Shown: positions 5,553-10,547 of the stretch, in pieces
Layout: every line of letters starts with the position of its first letter
Numbering within the stretch: the first letter of the stretch is position 1
Assembly (NCBI GenBank): GCA_018901625.1
Contig: JAHIEM010000148.1
Location: forward strand, 1 to 10,569
Direction of reading: 5' to 3'
Length of the DNA stretch: 10,569 bases
From: Nanobdellota archaeon
GTDB taxonomy: Archaea; Nanobdellota; Nanobdellia; Pacearchaeales; GW2011-AR1
Position numbers and translations under genes: made by a program
Notes under the pieces: model-generated
Told to the model about the DNA's origin: nothing
The model's input: the letters and a program-made list of their open reading frames with translations, nothing else
Databases searched by the model: none

Positions 5553-5828
5553 ATGAACAAAAGAGGGATAAGCATATGGGATGTTCTTGCATGGATTGTG
5601 TTAGCATTAATTTTATTATGGCTTATACTGAAAACTCTGGGAGTAATTAATACTTCTCTTTTATTAGAATATGCGCCAATTTATGGAGCAGTTTACCTTG
5701 CTGGATGGCAAATGCATAAATTGGAATCAGTTGCAGAAGATGTTAGAGAATTAAAACAATTTAAATATGCAACTATCAGTGAGATTAATAGTTTAAAAAC
5801 AAATTGCGTAAAGAATCACGGAAAATGA
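5553..5828 (+). CDS. Small membrane protein with a charged helical tail, unknown function
   Basis: A 91-aa protein: a short basic N-terminus, a hydrophobic helix (about 9-30), a second weaker hydrophobic segment (about 38-53), then a charged helical region (HKLESVAEDVRELKQF) and a C-terminal peptide EINSLKTNCVKNHGK. The frame is open upstream to 5496, but the TATA box at 5524-5532 places transcription start at the ATG 5553. The stop overlaps the next start (ATGA 5825-5828). The coding sequence for the C-terminal peptide recurs 310 bp downstream, just before RuBisCO. No family recognised. Confidence 0.68.
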   Translation: MNKRGISIWDVLAWIVLALILLWLILKTLGVINTSLLLEYAPIYGAVYLAGWQMHKLESVAEDVRELKQFKYATISEINSLKTNCVKNHGK

Positions 5829-5832
5829 AAAA
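5771..5832 (+). repeat. Direct repeat copy A (partner of 6081-6142)
   Basis: Fifty of 62 bases match the copy at 6081-6142, and 30 of 31 match over the last half. It covers the 3' end of the first small membrane gene and the first bases of the second. Confidence 0.88.
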
Positions 5833-6082
5833 AATATTTAAAAAAAAGATATTAGCAACACTTATTTTTTCCCTAGTTGCATCTGCGCTCTTGATTATTC
5901 ATGGGTTATATTTTGATTTGGATTTTAGCCAGATACAAAGATTAACTTTAGAAGGATTTATTTTAACTTTTATTCTTGTTTCTACTGGTTTGTATATCTT
6001 GGAATGGATATTTGATATTGAAGAGTATGAGGAGGTTATTGGGATTAAGAAGAGATTGAGAAGATTGGAAAAAAGGAATTAA
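5825..6082 (+). CDS. Small two-helix membrane protein, probably a C-terminally truncated paralogue of its upstream neighbour
   Basis: An 85-aa protein with a basic N-terminus (MKKIFKKK), two hydrophobic helices (about 9-29 and 42-63), then an acidic/basic helical tail (DIEEYEEVIGIKKRLRRLEKRN). The start overlaps the previous stop by ATGA; an upstream in-frame TTG at 5804 is not needed. The architecture matches the preceding gene. Beyond the A6 run at 6069-6074, the -1 frame continues as KELTIKEINSIKVNCAKNHGK, nearly the tail of that neighbour, ending at 6138. So this gene probably lost its original C-terminus by a frameshift, or uses frameshifting to reach it. Function unknown. Confidence 0.65.
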   Translation: MKKIFKKKILATLIFSLVASALLIIHGLYFDLDFSQIQRLTLEGFILTFILVSTGLYILEWIFDIEEYEEVIGIKKRLRRLEKRN

Positions 6083-6138
6083 CAATCAAAGAAATAAATA
6101 GCATAAAGGTTAATTGCGCAAAGAATCACGGAAAATGA
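6070..6138 (+). pseudogene. Out-of-frame C-terminal relic (EINSIKVNCAKNHGK tail)
   Basis: Read in the frame of 6070, this segment encodes KKELTIKEINSIKVNCAKNHGK and then TGA (6136-6138). The final 15 residues differ from the tail of the 5553-5828 product at only three positions. It has no start of its own, but its TGA overlaps the RuBisCO ATG (6135-6137) in the same ATGA arrangement seen at 5825, which suggests it was once the true 3' end of the gene before RuBisCO. Confidence 0.62.
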
Positions 6139-6142
6139 AAAA
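6081..6142 (+). repeat. Direct repeat copy B (partner of 5771-5832)
   Basis: This second copy, offset by 310 bp, spans the relic tail and the first bases of the RuBisCO gene. With copy A it brackets the 85-aa gene, the pattern left by tandem duplication. Confidence 0.88.
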
Positions 6143-7439
6143 GAGAGTGAAGAGAAAGATTAGTAAAAAGAATTATGAATCTGAAGTAGAATATGAATAT
6201 TTGAAATTAAGCTATCATCCGAAAGATGATATTATCTGCTTGTTTAGAATCGAGCCTGCTGCTGGAATAACTCTAAAAAAAGCTGCAGAACATGTTGCTC
6301 TAGAAAGTTCGATTGGAACTTGGACAAGCGTGCCTGGAAAGAGCTATATGAGACATCTGGCTGCAAAGATATTTTCTATTGAAGGAAACCTTGTAAAAAT
6401 TGCTTACCCTTCTCAGCTATTTGAACATGGGAATGCTCCGAATATTCTTTCGAGCATTGCTGGAAATATATTTGGGATGAAAGCTGTGAAAAATCTGAGA
6501 TTAGAAGATGTTAGTTTTCCAAAGAGCATATTAAAAGGTTTTATGGGGCCGGGTTTGGGAATCTCTGGAATTAGAAAAGAGCTGCAGGTTTATGACAGGC
6601 CTTTTTTAGGCACAATAGTAAAGCCAAAGTTAGGGCTGAATTCTAGAGACCATGCTCACTGTGCTTATGAGGCGTGGCTCGGAGGGTGTGACTTCGTGAA
6701 GGATGATGAGAATTTATCGTCACAAACATTTAATTTATTTGAAAGAAGGTTAGCTTTAACTTTGGAAGCAAAAGATAGAGCTGAACAGGAAACAGGAGAG
6801 AAGAAAGCCTATCTAGTTAATGTAACTGCTGAGACCAATGAGATGATTAAGAGAGCAGAACTTGTAAAGAAAATGGGGGCAAAGTTCTGCATGGTTGATG
6901 TTCTAACTGCAGGGTTTGCAGCATTGCAAACATTGAGGCAAGCTAATTTGAAACTTGGAATACACGGGCACAGGGCAATGCACGCTGCAATGACTAGAAA
7001 TAAGAAACATGGAATTTCAATGATGACTCTTGCTGATTTTTCAAGATTAATTGGAGTTGATAGCTTACATATTGGGACTGGAATTGGGAAGTTAGAGGGA
7101 AGCGCAGAAGAAATAAGAGAGATTGAGGAAGAGATTGAGAATGAAAAAGTGAAAGAAACTCAGTTAAGATTAAAGCAGGATTGGGGGAGAATAAAACCAA
7201 CTCTTGGAGTTTGTTCAGGAGGTTTACACCCGGGGCATATTCCCTTCCTTGTAAGGCATTTTGGAAAAGATATATCAATTCAGTTAGGGGGAGGCATACA
7301 CGGGCATCCTCAGGGAACTAGCAGTGGAGCAATTGCAGCCAGGCAAGCTATAGATGCTGCGATTGCTGGAATCTCACTAGAAAAGTATTCTGAAAAGTAT
7401 CCTGAGCTTAAACATGCATTGAAGCTCTGGATGAGATAG
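6135..7439 (+). CDS. rbcL: RuBisCO large subunit, archaeal form III-like
   Basis: A 434-aa ribulose-1,5-bisphosphate carboxylase. In archaea the form III enzymes usually serve AMP salvage: AMP to ribose-1,5-bisphosphate to RuBP, then RuBP plus CO2 to two 3-phosphoglycerate. The active site looks intact: ESSIGTWTSVPG near the N-terminus, AGNIFGM, KPKLGL (first Lys K163), GGCDFVKDDEN with the lysine to be carbamylated at K189 and ligands D191/E192, IHGHRAMHA (about 276-284), HIGTGIGKLEG, CSGGLHPG and LGGGIHGHPQGT. The ATG at 6135 is chosen over an in-frame TTG at 6114. A basic stretch (MKKRVKRKISKK) precedes the fold. No AMP phosphorylase or ribose-1,5-bisphosphate isomerase gene is nearby. Subform (III-b, III-c or II/III) cannot be decided without a tree; III is inferred from sequence feel and context. 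Confidence 0.95.
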   Translation: MKKRVKRKISKKNYESEVEYEYLKLSYHPKDDIICLFRIEPAAGITLKKAAEHVALESSIGTWTSVPGKSYMRHLAAKIFSIEGNLVKIAYPSQLFEHGNAPNILSSIAGNIFGMKAVKNLRLEDVSFPKSILKGFMGPGLGISGIRKELQVYDRPFLGTIVKPKLGLNSRDHAHCAYEAWLGGCDFVKDDENLSSQTFNLFERRLALTLEAKDRAEQETGEKKAYLVNVTAETNEMIKRAELVKKMGAKFCMVDVLTAGFAALQTLRQANLKLGIHGHRAMHAAMTRNKKHGISMMTLADFSRLIGVDSLHIGTGIGKLEGSAEEIREIEEEIENEKVKETQLRLKQDWGRIKPTLGVCSGGLHPGHIPFLVRHFGKDISIQLGGGIHGHPQGTSSGAIAARQAIDAAIAGISLEKYSEKYPELKHALKLWMR

Positions 7440-7456
7440 GTTTCTGGAAAAAATAA

Positions 7457-7978
7457 TTAGTTCTTATCTGCTAATTTAATTATCTCTGCTATAAATTTGG
7501 CTTTTTGGAGATAGTATTCTCGTTCTGAAATTTGAGCATATTTTTTCTTGACTCTTTCATATTCTTTCAGAGCTTTAGGATGCATTTTTAAATAATTGAA
7601 GAATTTCCTGCCTTCAATTTCATCTGGATGGTCTTTGTGTATAAGAATTATTTCTATTTCAATTCCTCTCTCGAAATAATTAAACCTTGCCCTTCTTCCA
7701 GATTCCACTCCCTGAGGCTCTCCAAATCTTTCTTTTAGCAATCTAAGGCATCTTGAAAATTGTTCTGGAAATACCCTTACATAGAGGTCTATCTCGCCTT
7801 TCCCCGAGATTCCAAGTGTGCTTGCGCCTCTTCTTTCTATCTCTATTTTCTTACCAATCAGTTTATGAAGAGATTTTATGAACTCTTCGGCAATTTCATG
7901 AATCTTAGGATTATGAGGAAGAATTTTTACCTTCTCTGTTGCGCTAAATTTATCAAACCATCCTTTTGGAGCGGGCAT
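7457..7978 (-). CDS. GrpB/UPF0157 family protein (nucleotidyltransferase superfamily)
   Basis: A 173-aa protein of the GrpB-type nucleotidyltransferase fold. The core motif RRGASTLGISGKGEIDLYV (about 49-67) corresponds to the family's HIGSTAVPGLxxKPxID. GAST is at 51-54, and E62 and D64 are candidate metal ligands. IEIEIILIH supplies a further strand with acidic residues. The C-terminal half (FFNYLKMHPKALKEYERVKKKYA and YYLQKAKFIAEII) matches the family's helical end. The family's biochemical activity is poorly defined, although fusions to CoaE are known in bacteria. It is convergent with RuBisCO (17 nt between stops) and divergent from the NFACT-R gene. A TATA-like TATTTAAG on this strand (8007-8000) lies 26 nt before the ATG. 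Confidence 0.88.
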   Translation of the reverse strand: MPAPKGWFDKFSATEKVKILPHNPKIHEIAEEFIKSLHKLIGKKIEIERRGASTLGISGKGEIDLYVRVFPEQFSRCLRLLKERFGEPQGVESGRRARFNYFERGIEIEIILIHKDHPDEIEGRKFFNYLKMHPKALKEYERVKKKYAQISEREYYLQKAKFIAEIIKLADKN

Positions 7979-7999
7979 AAGAATAATTGGGAAATCTAA

Positions 8000-8007
8000 C
8001 TTAAATA
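8000..8007 (-). promoter_or_regulatory. TATA box for the GrpB-family gene (minus strand)
   Basis: TATTTAAG, read on the minus strand, is about 26 nt before the ATG at 7978 and predicts a leaderless transcript. Confidence 0.5.
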
Positions 8008-8020
8008 GTTTATCATTAAG

Positions 8021-8058
8021 TTTAAAATGTCATTTTTGTTCTTATTTTTATGACATTT
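8021..8058 (+). promoter_or_regulatory. TATA box and 9-bp inverted repeat at the NFACT-R start
   Basis: TTTAAAA (8021-8027) is 26 nt before the ATG at 8050. AAATGTCAT (8025-8033) and ATGACATTT (8050-8058) are perfect inverted repeats. One overlaps the TATA box and the other is the start of the coding sequence. Confidence 0.5.
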
Positions 8059-8448
8059 AGAAAATTAGTATTGAAGTCCGGGAAGACTGCTCTTGCCGGC
8101 AAGAGTGCTGAAAATAATGAGGAGCTGATTAGACAGGTTGGCAGGGAAGAGATAGTTTTACATACTGAAAAGCCTGGCTCGCCTTTTGTGAACATTAAGG
8201 CAGGCAGAAAAGAGATTAGCAAGAAGGATTTGAGAGAGGCTGCTGTTTTTTGCTCTGCTTATTCTCAAGCATGGAAAAAAGATAAAGTTAAGAGAGAGGT
8301 TGTTGTTCACTGGTTTAATGGAGAAGAGATTTTTAAGACAAAATTAATGAAAACAGGAACTTTTGGAGTAAAAAAAGCAAGAAAGATAAATGTTAAGAAG
8401 AGTGAAATTATAAATTTTGAGGAGAGCATTAAAGATGGCGCAGATTGA
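8050..8448 (+). CDS. Stand-alone NFACT-R (DUF814) RNA-binding domain protein
   Basis: A 132-aa protein that is essentially one NFACT-R domain, the part of Rqc2/RqcH/FbpA proteins thought to contact RNA or the ribosome during quality control of stalled nascent chains. Visible signatures are GKSAENNEEL (17-26), the LHTEKPGSPFVNIK core (37-50), SKKDLREAAVFCSAYSQAW (57-75) and REVVVHW, followed by GTFGVKKARKINVKKSEI near the C-terminus. The NFACT-N and HhH domains of full RqcH are absent; such short versions exist in archaea and bacteria. It probably has a leaderless mRNA. It overlaps the following YhbY gene by 14 nt, so both RNA-binding proteins are likely made together. Confidence 0.87.
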   Translation: MTFRKLVLKSGKTALAGKSAENNEELIRQVGREEIVLHTEKPGSPFVNIKAGRKEISKKDLREAAVFCSAYSQAWKKDKVKREVVVHWFNGEEIFKTKLMKTGTFGVKKARKINVKKSEIINFEESIKDGAD

Positions 8449-8677
8449 GATGCAGATAGGCAAGAATGGAGTTATAGGGGGAACACTAGTTTGGTTGGAA
8501 AATGCTTTCAAGACTCACGAGATAGTTAAAGTTCATGTTTTGAAATCAGCTGGGCATGACAAAGAAAAAGTGAGGAAAATAAGCGAAGAGATACTGGAAA
8601 AACTCGGGAAAAAGTATACCTGCAGAATTATTGGGTTTACACTAGTTTTTAGAAAGTGGAGACGCGAAAAACGATAG
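8435..8677 (+). CDS. YhbY/CRS1 (CRM) domain RNA-binding protein
   Basis: An 80-aa protein with the CRM-domain signature: IEMQIGKNGVIGGTL near the N-terminus (KH-like GKNG loop), HEIVKVHVLKSAGHDKEKVRKISEEILEKLG, then IIGFTLVFRKW and a basic end. YhbY-type proteins bind pre-50S ribosomal particles. The usual N-terminal helix is short or missing here. The ATG at 8435 is preferred over an in-frame TTG at 8417, because GAGGAG (8419-8424) lies 10 nt upstream as a ribosome binding site inside the preceding gene. Confidence 0.88.
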   Translation: MAQIEMQIGKNGVIGGTLVWLENAFKTHEIVKVHVLKSAGHDKEKVRKISEEILEKLGKKYTCRIIGFTLVFRKWRREKR

Positions 8678-8703
8678 TTTTTTAAAATAACATTTCGGAA
8701 AGC

Positions 8704-8711
8704 TTTATAAA
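8704..8711 (+). promoter_or_regulatory. TATA box for the ribosomal protein/CsrA operon
   Basis: TTTATAAA predicts transcription start near 8733. That leaves a real 5' leader of about 40-50 nt, unlike most genes in the window. No other promoter was noticed before 10519. Confidence 0.6.
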
Positions 8712-8785
8712 CCTCTAAAGTAAGATAATAACAAGCTTGACGGTCTTTGACTGTTCTAATTCCGCGAGGAATGGCTATTTCAAAC

Positions 8786-9187
8786 ATGGGGATATATGAC
8801 TTAGAACCAGGAGAGTATAATATTAAGCTAGCTGAGGCTCTGTCTGGTCTTGAGGAATTTCAGATTCCAGAGTGGGCTGCTTTTGTAAAGACATCTGTAT
8901 CCAGAGTCAGGCCTCCTCAGGAGAATTGGTGGCACAGGAGAGCAGCAAGTATTCTGAGACAAATTTATGTTAATGGGATAGTTGGAGTTTCTAGATTAAG
9001 AACAAGATATGGTGGAAGGAAGAAACGAGGAGTGCGCCCTGAAGAGTTCAGAAAGGCAAGTGGGAAGATTATAAGATTGATTTTACAGCAATCTGAAAAA
9101 GCGGGATTAGTTGAGAAAGCAGAGGGAAAGAAGAAAGGAAGAAAACTTACTAGCAAGGGAGTTAAATTTCTGGAGGCTGTGAAATAA
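8786..9187 (+). CDS. rps19e: Ribosomal protein S19e
   Basis: A 133-aa small-subunit protein found in archaea and eukaryotes, needed for 40S/30S head maturation. Family signatures are IPEWAAFVKTSVSRVRPPQENWWHRRAASILRQIY (central winged-helix region), VGVSRLRTRYGGRKKRGVRPEEFRKASGKIIRLILQQSEKAGLV and a C-terminal GRKLTSKGVKFLE. The start at 8786 gives MGIYDLEP, which matches the usual N-terminus. In-frame ATG 8771 (five residues longer) is possible, but GAGG at 8766-8769 is only one base from it and 16 from 8786, so the start is not settled. It is the first gene of the operon; the stop is one base before the csrA ATG. Confidence 0.95.
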   Translation: MGIYDLEPGEYNIKLAEALSGLEEFQIPEWAAFVKTSVSRVRPPQENWWHRRAASILRQIYVNGIVGVSRLRTRYGGRKKRGVRPEEFRKASGKIIRLILQQSEKAGLVEKAEGKKKGRKLTSKGVKFLEAVK

Positions 9188-9188
9188 A

Positions 9189-9398
9189 ATGTTAGTGTTA
9201 TCTAGGAGGGAAGGTGAATTAATTTATATTGGAATCCCGCAAGGAGATGGAAGTTATCAGATGGTGGAAATAAAGGTAGTGAGCATAAGGGCAGCGAATG
9301 TATCTGTGGGAATAACTGCTCCTCAAGAGTATGTTATACACAGACAGGAAGTTTGGGAAGAAATTGAACAAGAAGGAGGGCTAGCAAGAAGAGTATAA
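9189..9398 (+). CDS. csrA: CsrA/RsmA-family translational regulator
   Basis: A 69-aa protein that reads as CsrA end to end: MLVLSRREGELIYIG at the N-terminus, VEIKVVSIRAANVSVGITAP in the middle and EYVIHRQEVWEEI at the C-terminus. CsrA is a domain-swapped dimer that binds GGA motifs in mRNA leaders and blocks or promotes translation. The RNA-contacting residues L4, R6 and R44 of E. coli CsrA correspond to L4, R6 and R52 here. The eight-residue shift comes from an insertion (about 16-23, IPQGDGSY) between strands 1 and 2. GGAGG (9172-9176) is a ribosome binding site 12 nt upstream, and a further GGA lies at 9205-9207 just inside the gene. It is sandwiched with 1-nt gaps between S19e and L39e. 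No FliW is nearby. Confidence 0.9.
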   Translation: MLVLSRREGELIYIGIPQGDGSYQMVEIKVVSIRAANVSVGITAPQEYVIHRQEVWEEIEQEGGLARRV

Positions 9399-9399
9399 A

Positions 9400-9609
9400 A
9401 TGACAAAGATTAAACAGGCAAATCAGAAAAAAGTAAAACTTGCTGTGCATGGCAGAAGAGTTAAGTGGGCTCCAGTTTGGTGTGTTTTGAAGAAGTATGG
9501 GAAGGGGAAGAGAGTTCACCCATCAAAGATGACTAGATTAAAGAGAAATTGGAGACAGACTAAGCTGAAAATTAAACCTAGAAGAATCCGCAAGCAGTTT
9601 ATAGGATAA
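9400..9609 (+). CDS. rpl39e: Ribosomal protein L39e
   Basis: A 69-aa, highly basic protein of the archaeal/eukaryal large subunit, located near the peptide exit tunnel in known ribosome structures. The core KKVKLAVHGRRVKWAPVWCVLKK, then VHPSKMTRLKRNWRQTKLK, matches L39e (usual length about 51). A C-terminal extension, IKPRRIRKQFIG, and a slightly longer linker account for the extra length. It is one base after csrA and four before the next gene, clearly in the same operon. Confidence 0.92.
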   Translation: MTKIKQANQKKVKLAVHGRRVKWAPVWCVLKKYGKGKRVHPSKMTRLKRNWRQTKLKIKPRRIRKQFIG

Positions 9610-9613
9610 AAAG

Positions 9614-9889
9614 ATGATTGAATCATATAGAGTAAGAGGAAATAGAAGATTAAGCATGAGGAGAGTTAAAAGAGAGTTGGTTGATGAGGTCGAAATTTAT
9701 GATCTTAAGTTTGACAGTCCTACTGGGGGAATTGAGGTAGCTTCATTTGGAGGCAGATTTTATAATACCTCTATTGTAGCAGTAAGGAGAAATCCTTCTT
9801 TTCTGACAATCGGATGCAGAGATGGAATTGATTTAGTTGTGTCAAAACTGGAAAGTCTAGGATATTCATTAAAATTAATTGTGAAATAA
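9614..9889 (+). CDS. Unrecognised 91-aa protein in the ribosomal operon
   Basis: I do not recognise a family. The N-terminus is basic (YRVRGNRRLSMRRVKRE, about residues 5-21). It is followed by probable beta strands (EIYDLKFD, IEVASFGG, TSIVAVRRN, FLTIGC) and a C-terminal helix-strand (DLVVSKLESLGYSLKLIVK). No membrane segment is present. The fixed position between L39e and L31e, with 4-nt and 1-nt gaps, and the basic N-terminus suggest a ribosome- or RNA-associated protein. It does not read as L18Ae/LX or eIF6, the proteins often found near L31e in other archaea; that negative is by eye only. Confidence 0.85.
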   Translation: MIESYRVRGNRRLSMRRVKRELVDEVEIYDLKFDSPTGGIEVASFGGRFYNTSIVAVRRNPSFLTIGCRDGIDLVVSKLESLGYSLKLIVK

Positions 9890-9890
9890 G

Positions 9891-10433
9891 ATGGCAGAGA
9901 AAAAACAAGAAGACAAGATGATTTTGGAAAGGGAGTATGTTGTCCCGCTTAGAAGGAAATTTATGAACACTCCCCAGTATAAGAGAACTCCGAAGGCAAT
10001 CAAAGCTTTGAAAGAGTTTCTAGCCAAGCATATGAAGACAGAGGGAAGAGATACTAAAAAGATTAAGATTGATAAATACTTAAATCTAGAGATGTGGCAC
10101 AGGGGAATAAGAAAGCCTCTTGCAAAAGTTAAAGTAAAGGCTAGAAAGTTTGAGTCTGGGATAGTCAGAGTTGAGTTAGTTGATATTCCTGAAAAAGTAA
10201 AGTGGGATATTGAGAGAGAAAAGAGGCTTAGTGAGAAAGTTGGGAAGAAAGAAGAGAAAAAGAAAGAAGAGAAGAAAGAAGAGAAAACTGAGAGTGAGAA
10301 GAATGATGAGGAAGAGAAGAAAAAATCAAGTGTTGAAGCAGGGTTAAAAAGCCAGGAGCAGGAGCATAAAGAGATGAAGCATGTTGCTAATAAAGAAAAG
10401 CCGCAGGTTCATAGAATGGCTTTGCAGAAATAA
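9891..10433 (+). CDS. rpl31e: Ribosomal protein L31e with a long charged C-terminal extension
   Basis: A 180-aa protein. Residues about 10-100 are L31e: MILEREYVVPLRRKFMNTPQYKR, KAIKALKEFLAKHM, KIKIDKYLNLEMWHRGIRKPLAKVKVKARK, then VRVELVD. L31e is a 50S protein near the exit tunnel. The family is usually about 80-120 residues; here roughly 75 extra residues follow, mostly Lys/Glu runs (about 114-146), and then a Gln/Lys/His-containing end. The tail is predicted to be highly charged and either disordered or a long single helix. A nine-residue N-terminal addition precedes MILEREY. It is the last gene of the operon, and a T-rich stretch (10434-10440) follows the stop. Confidence 0.93.
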   Translation: MAEKKQEDKMILEREYVVPLRRKFMNTPQYKRTPKAIKALKEFLAKHMKTEGRDTKKIKIDKYLNLEMWHRGIRKPLAKVKVKARKFESGIVRVELVDIPEKVKWDIEREKRLSEKVGKKEEKKKEEKKEEKTESEKNDEEEKKKSSVEAGLKSQEQEHKEMKHVANKEKPQVHRMALQK

Positions 10434-10440
10434 TTCTTTT
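10434..10440 (+). terminator. T-rich stretch after L31e
   Basis: TTCTTTT directly follows the L31e stop, a weak candidate for the operon's transcription end. The rest of the gap up to 10518 holds only a short imperfect hairpin (10460-10488). Confidence 0.35.
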
Positions 10441-10518
10441 AACCTCGTTTCCAAGAAGTCCATATCCTGAATCGCAATTAGGTTATGGATGAATTGGAGA
10501 GAAAAGGGAATAGAAAAG

Positions 10519-10527
10519 TATATAAAT
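10519..10527 (+). promoter_or_regulatory. TATA box for the truncated last gene
   Basis: TATATAAAT is centred 25 nt before the ATG at 10548, the spacing seen at the other leaderless genes in the window. Confidence 0.6.
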
Positions 10528-10547
10528 GTAGGTATTATAGTTATAGT

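Noticed and set aside
6068..6079. Classical X-XXY-YYZ slippery heptamer for programmed -1 frameshifting
   Set aside because: The A6 run is there, but the zero-frame codons are GAA AAA AGG, which do not fit the heptamer rule, and no obvious downstream stem was seen; an indel is the simpler explanation.
6994..7278. Minus-strand frame inside RuBisCO
   Set aside because: Shadow of the conserved RuBisCO active-site region.
7760..7999. Plus-strand frame opposite the GrpB gene
   Set aside because: No family features; the minus strand encodes a convincing GrpB protein across the same bases.
10240..10330. Tandem DNA repeat or minisatellite in the L31e tail
   Set aside because: The GAAGAGAAGAAA-like pattern comes from low-complexity Lys/Glu codons without a fixed repeat unit.
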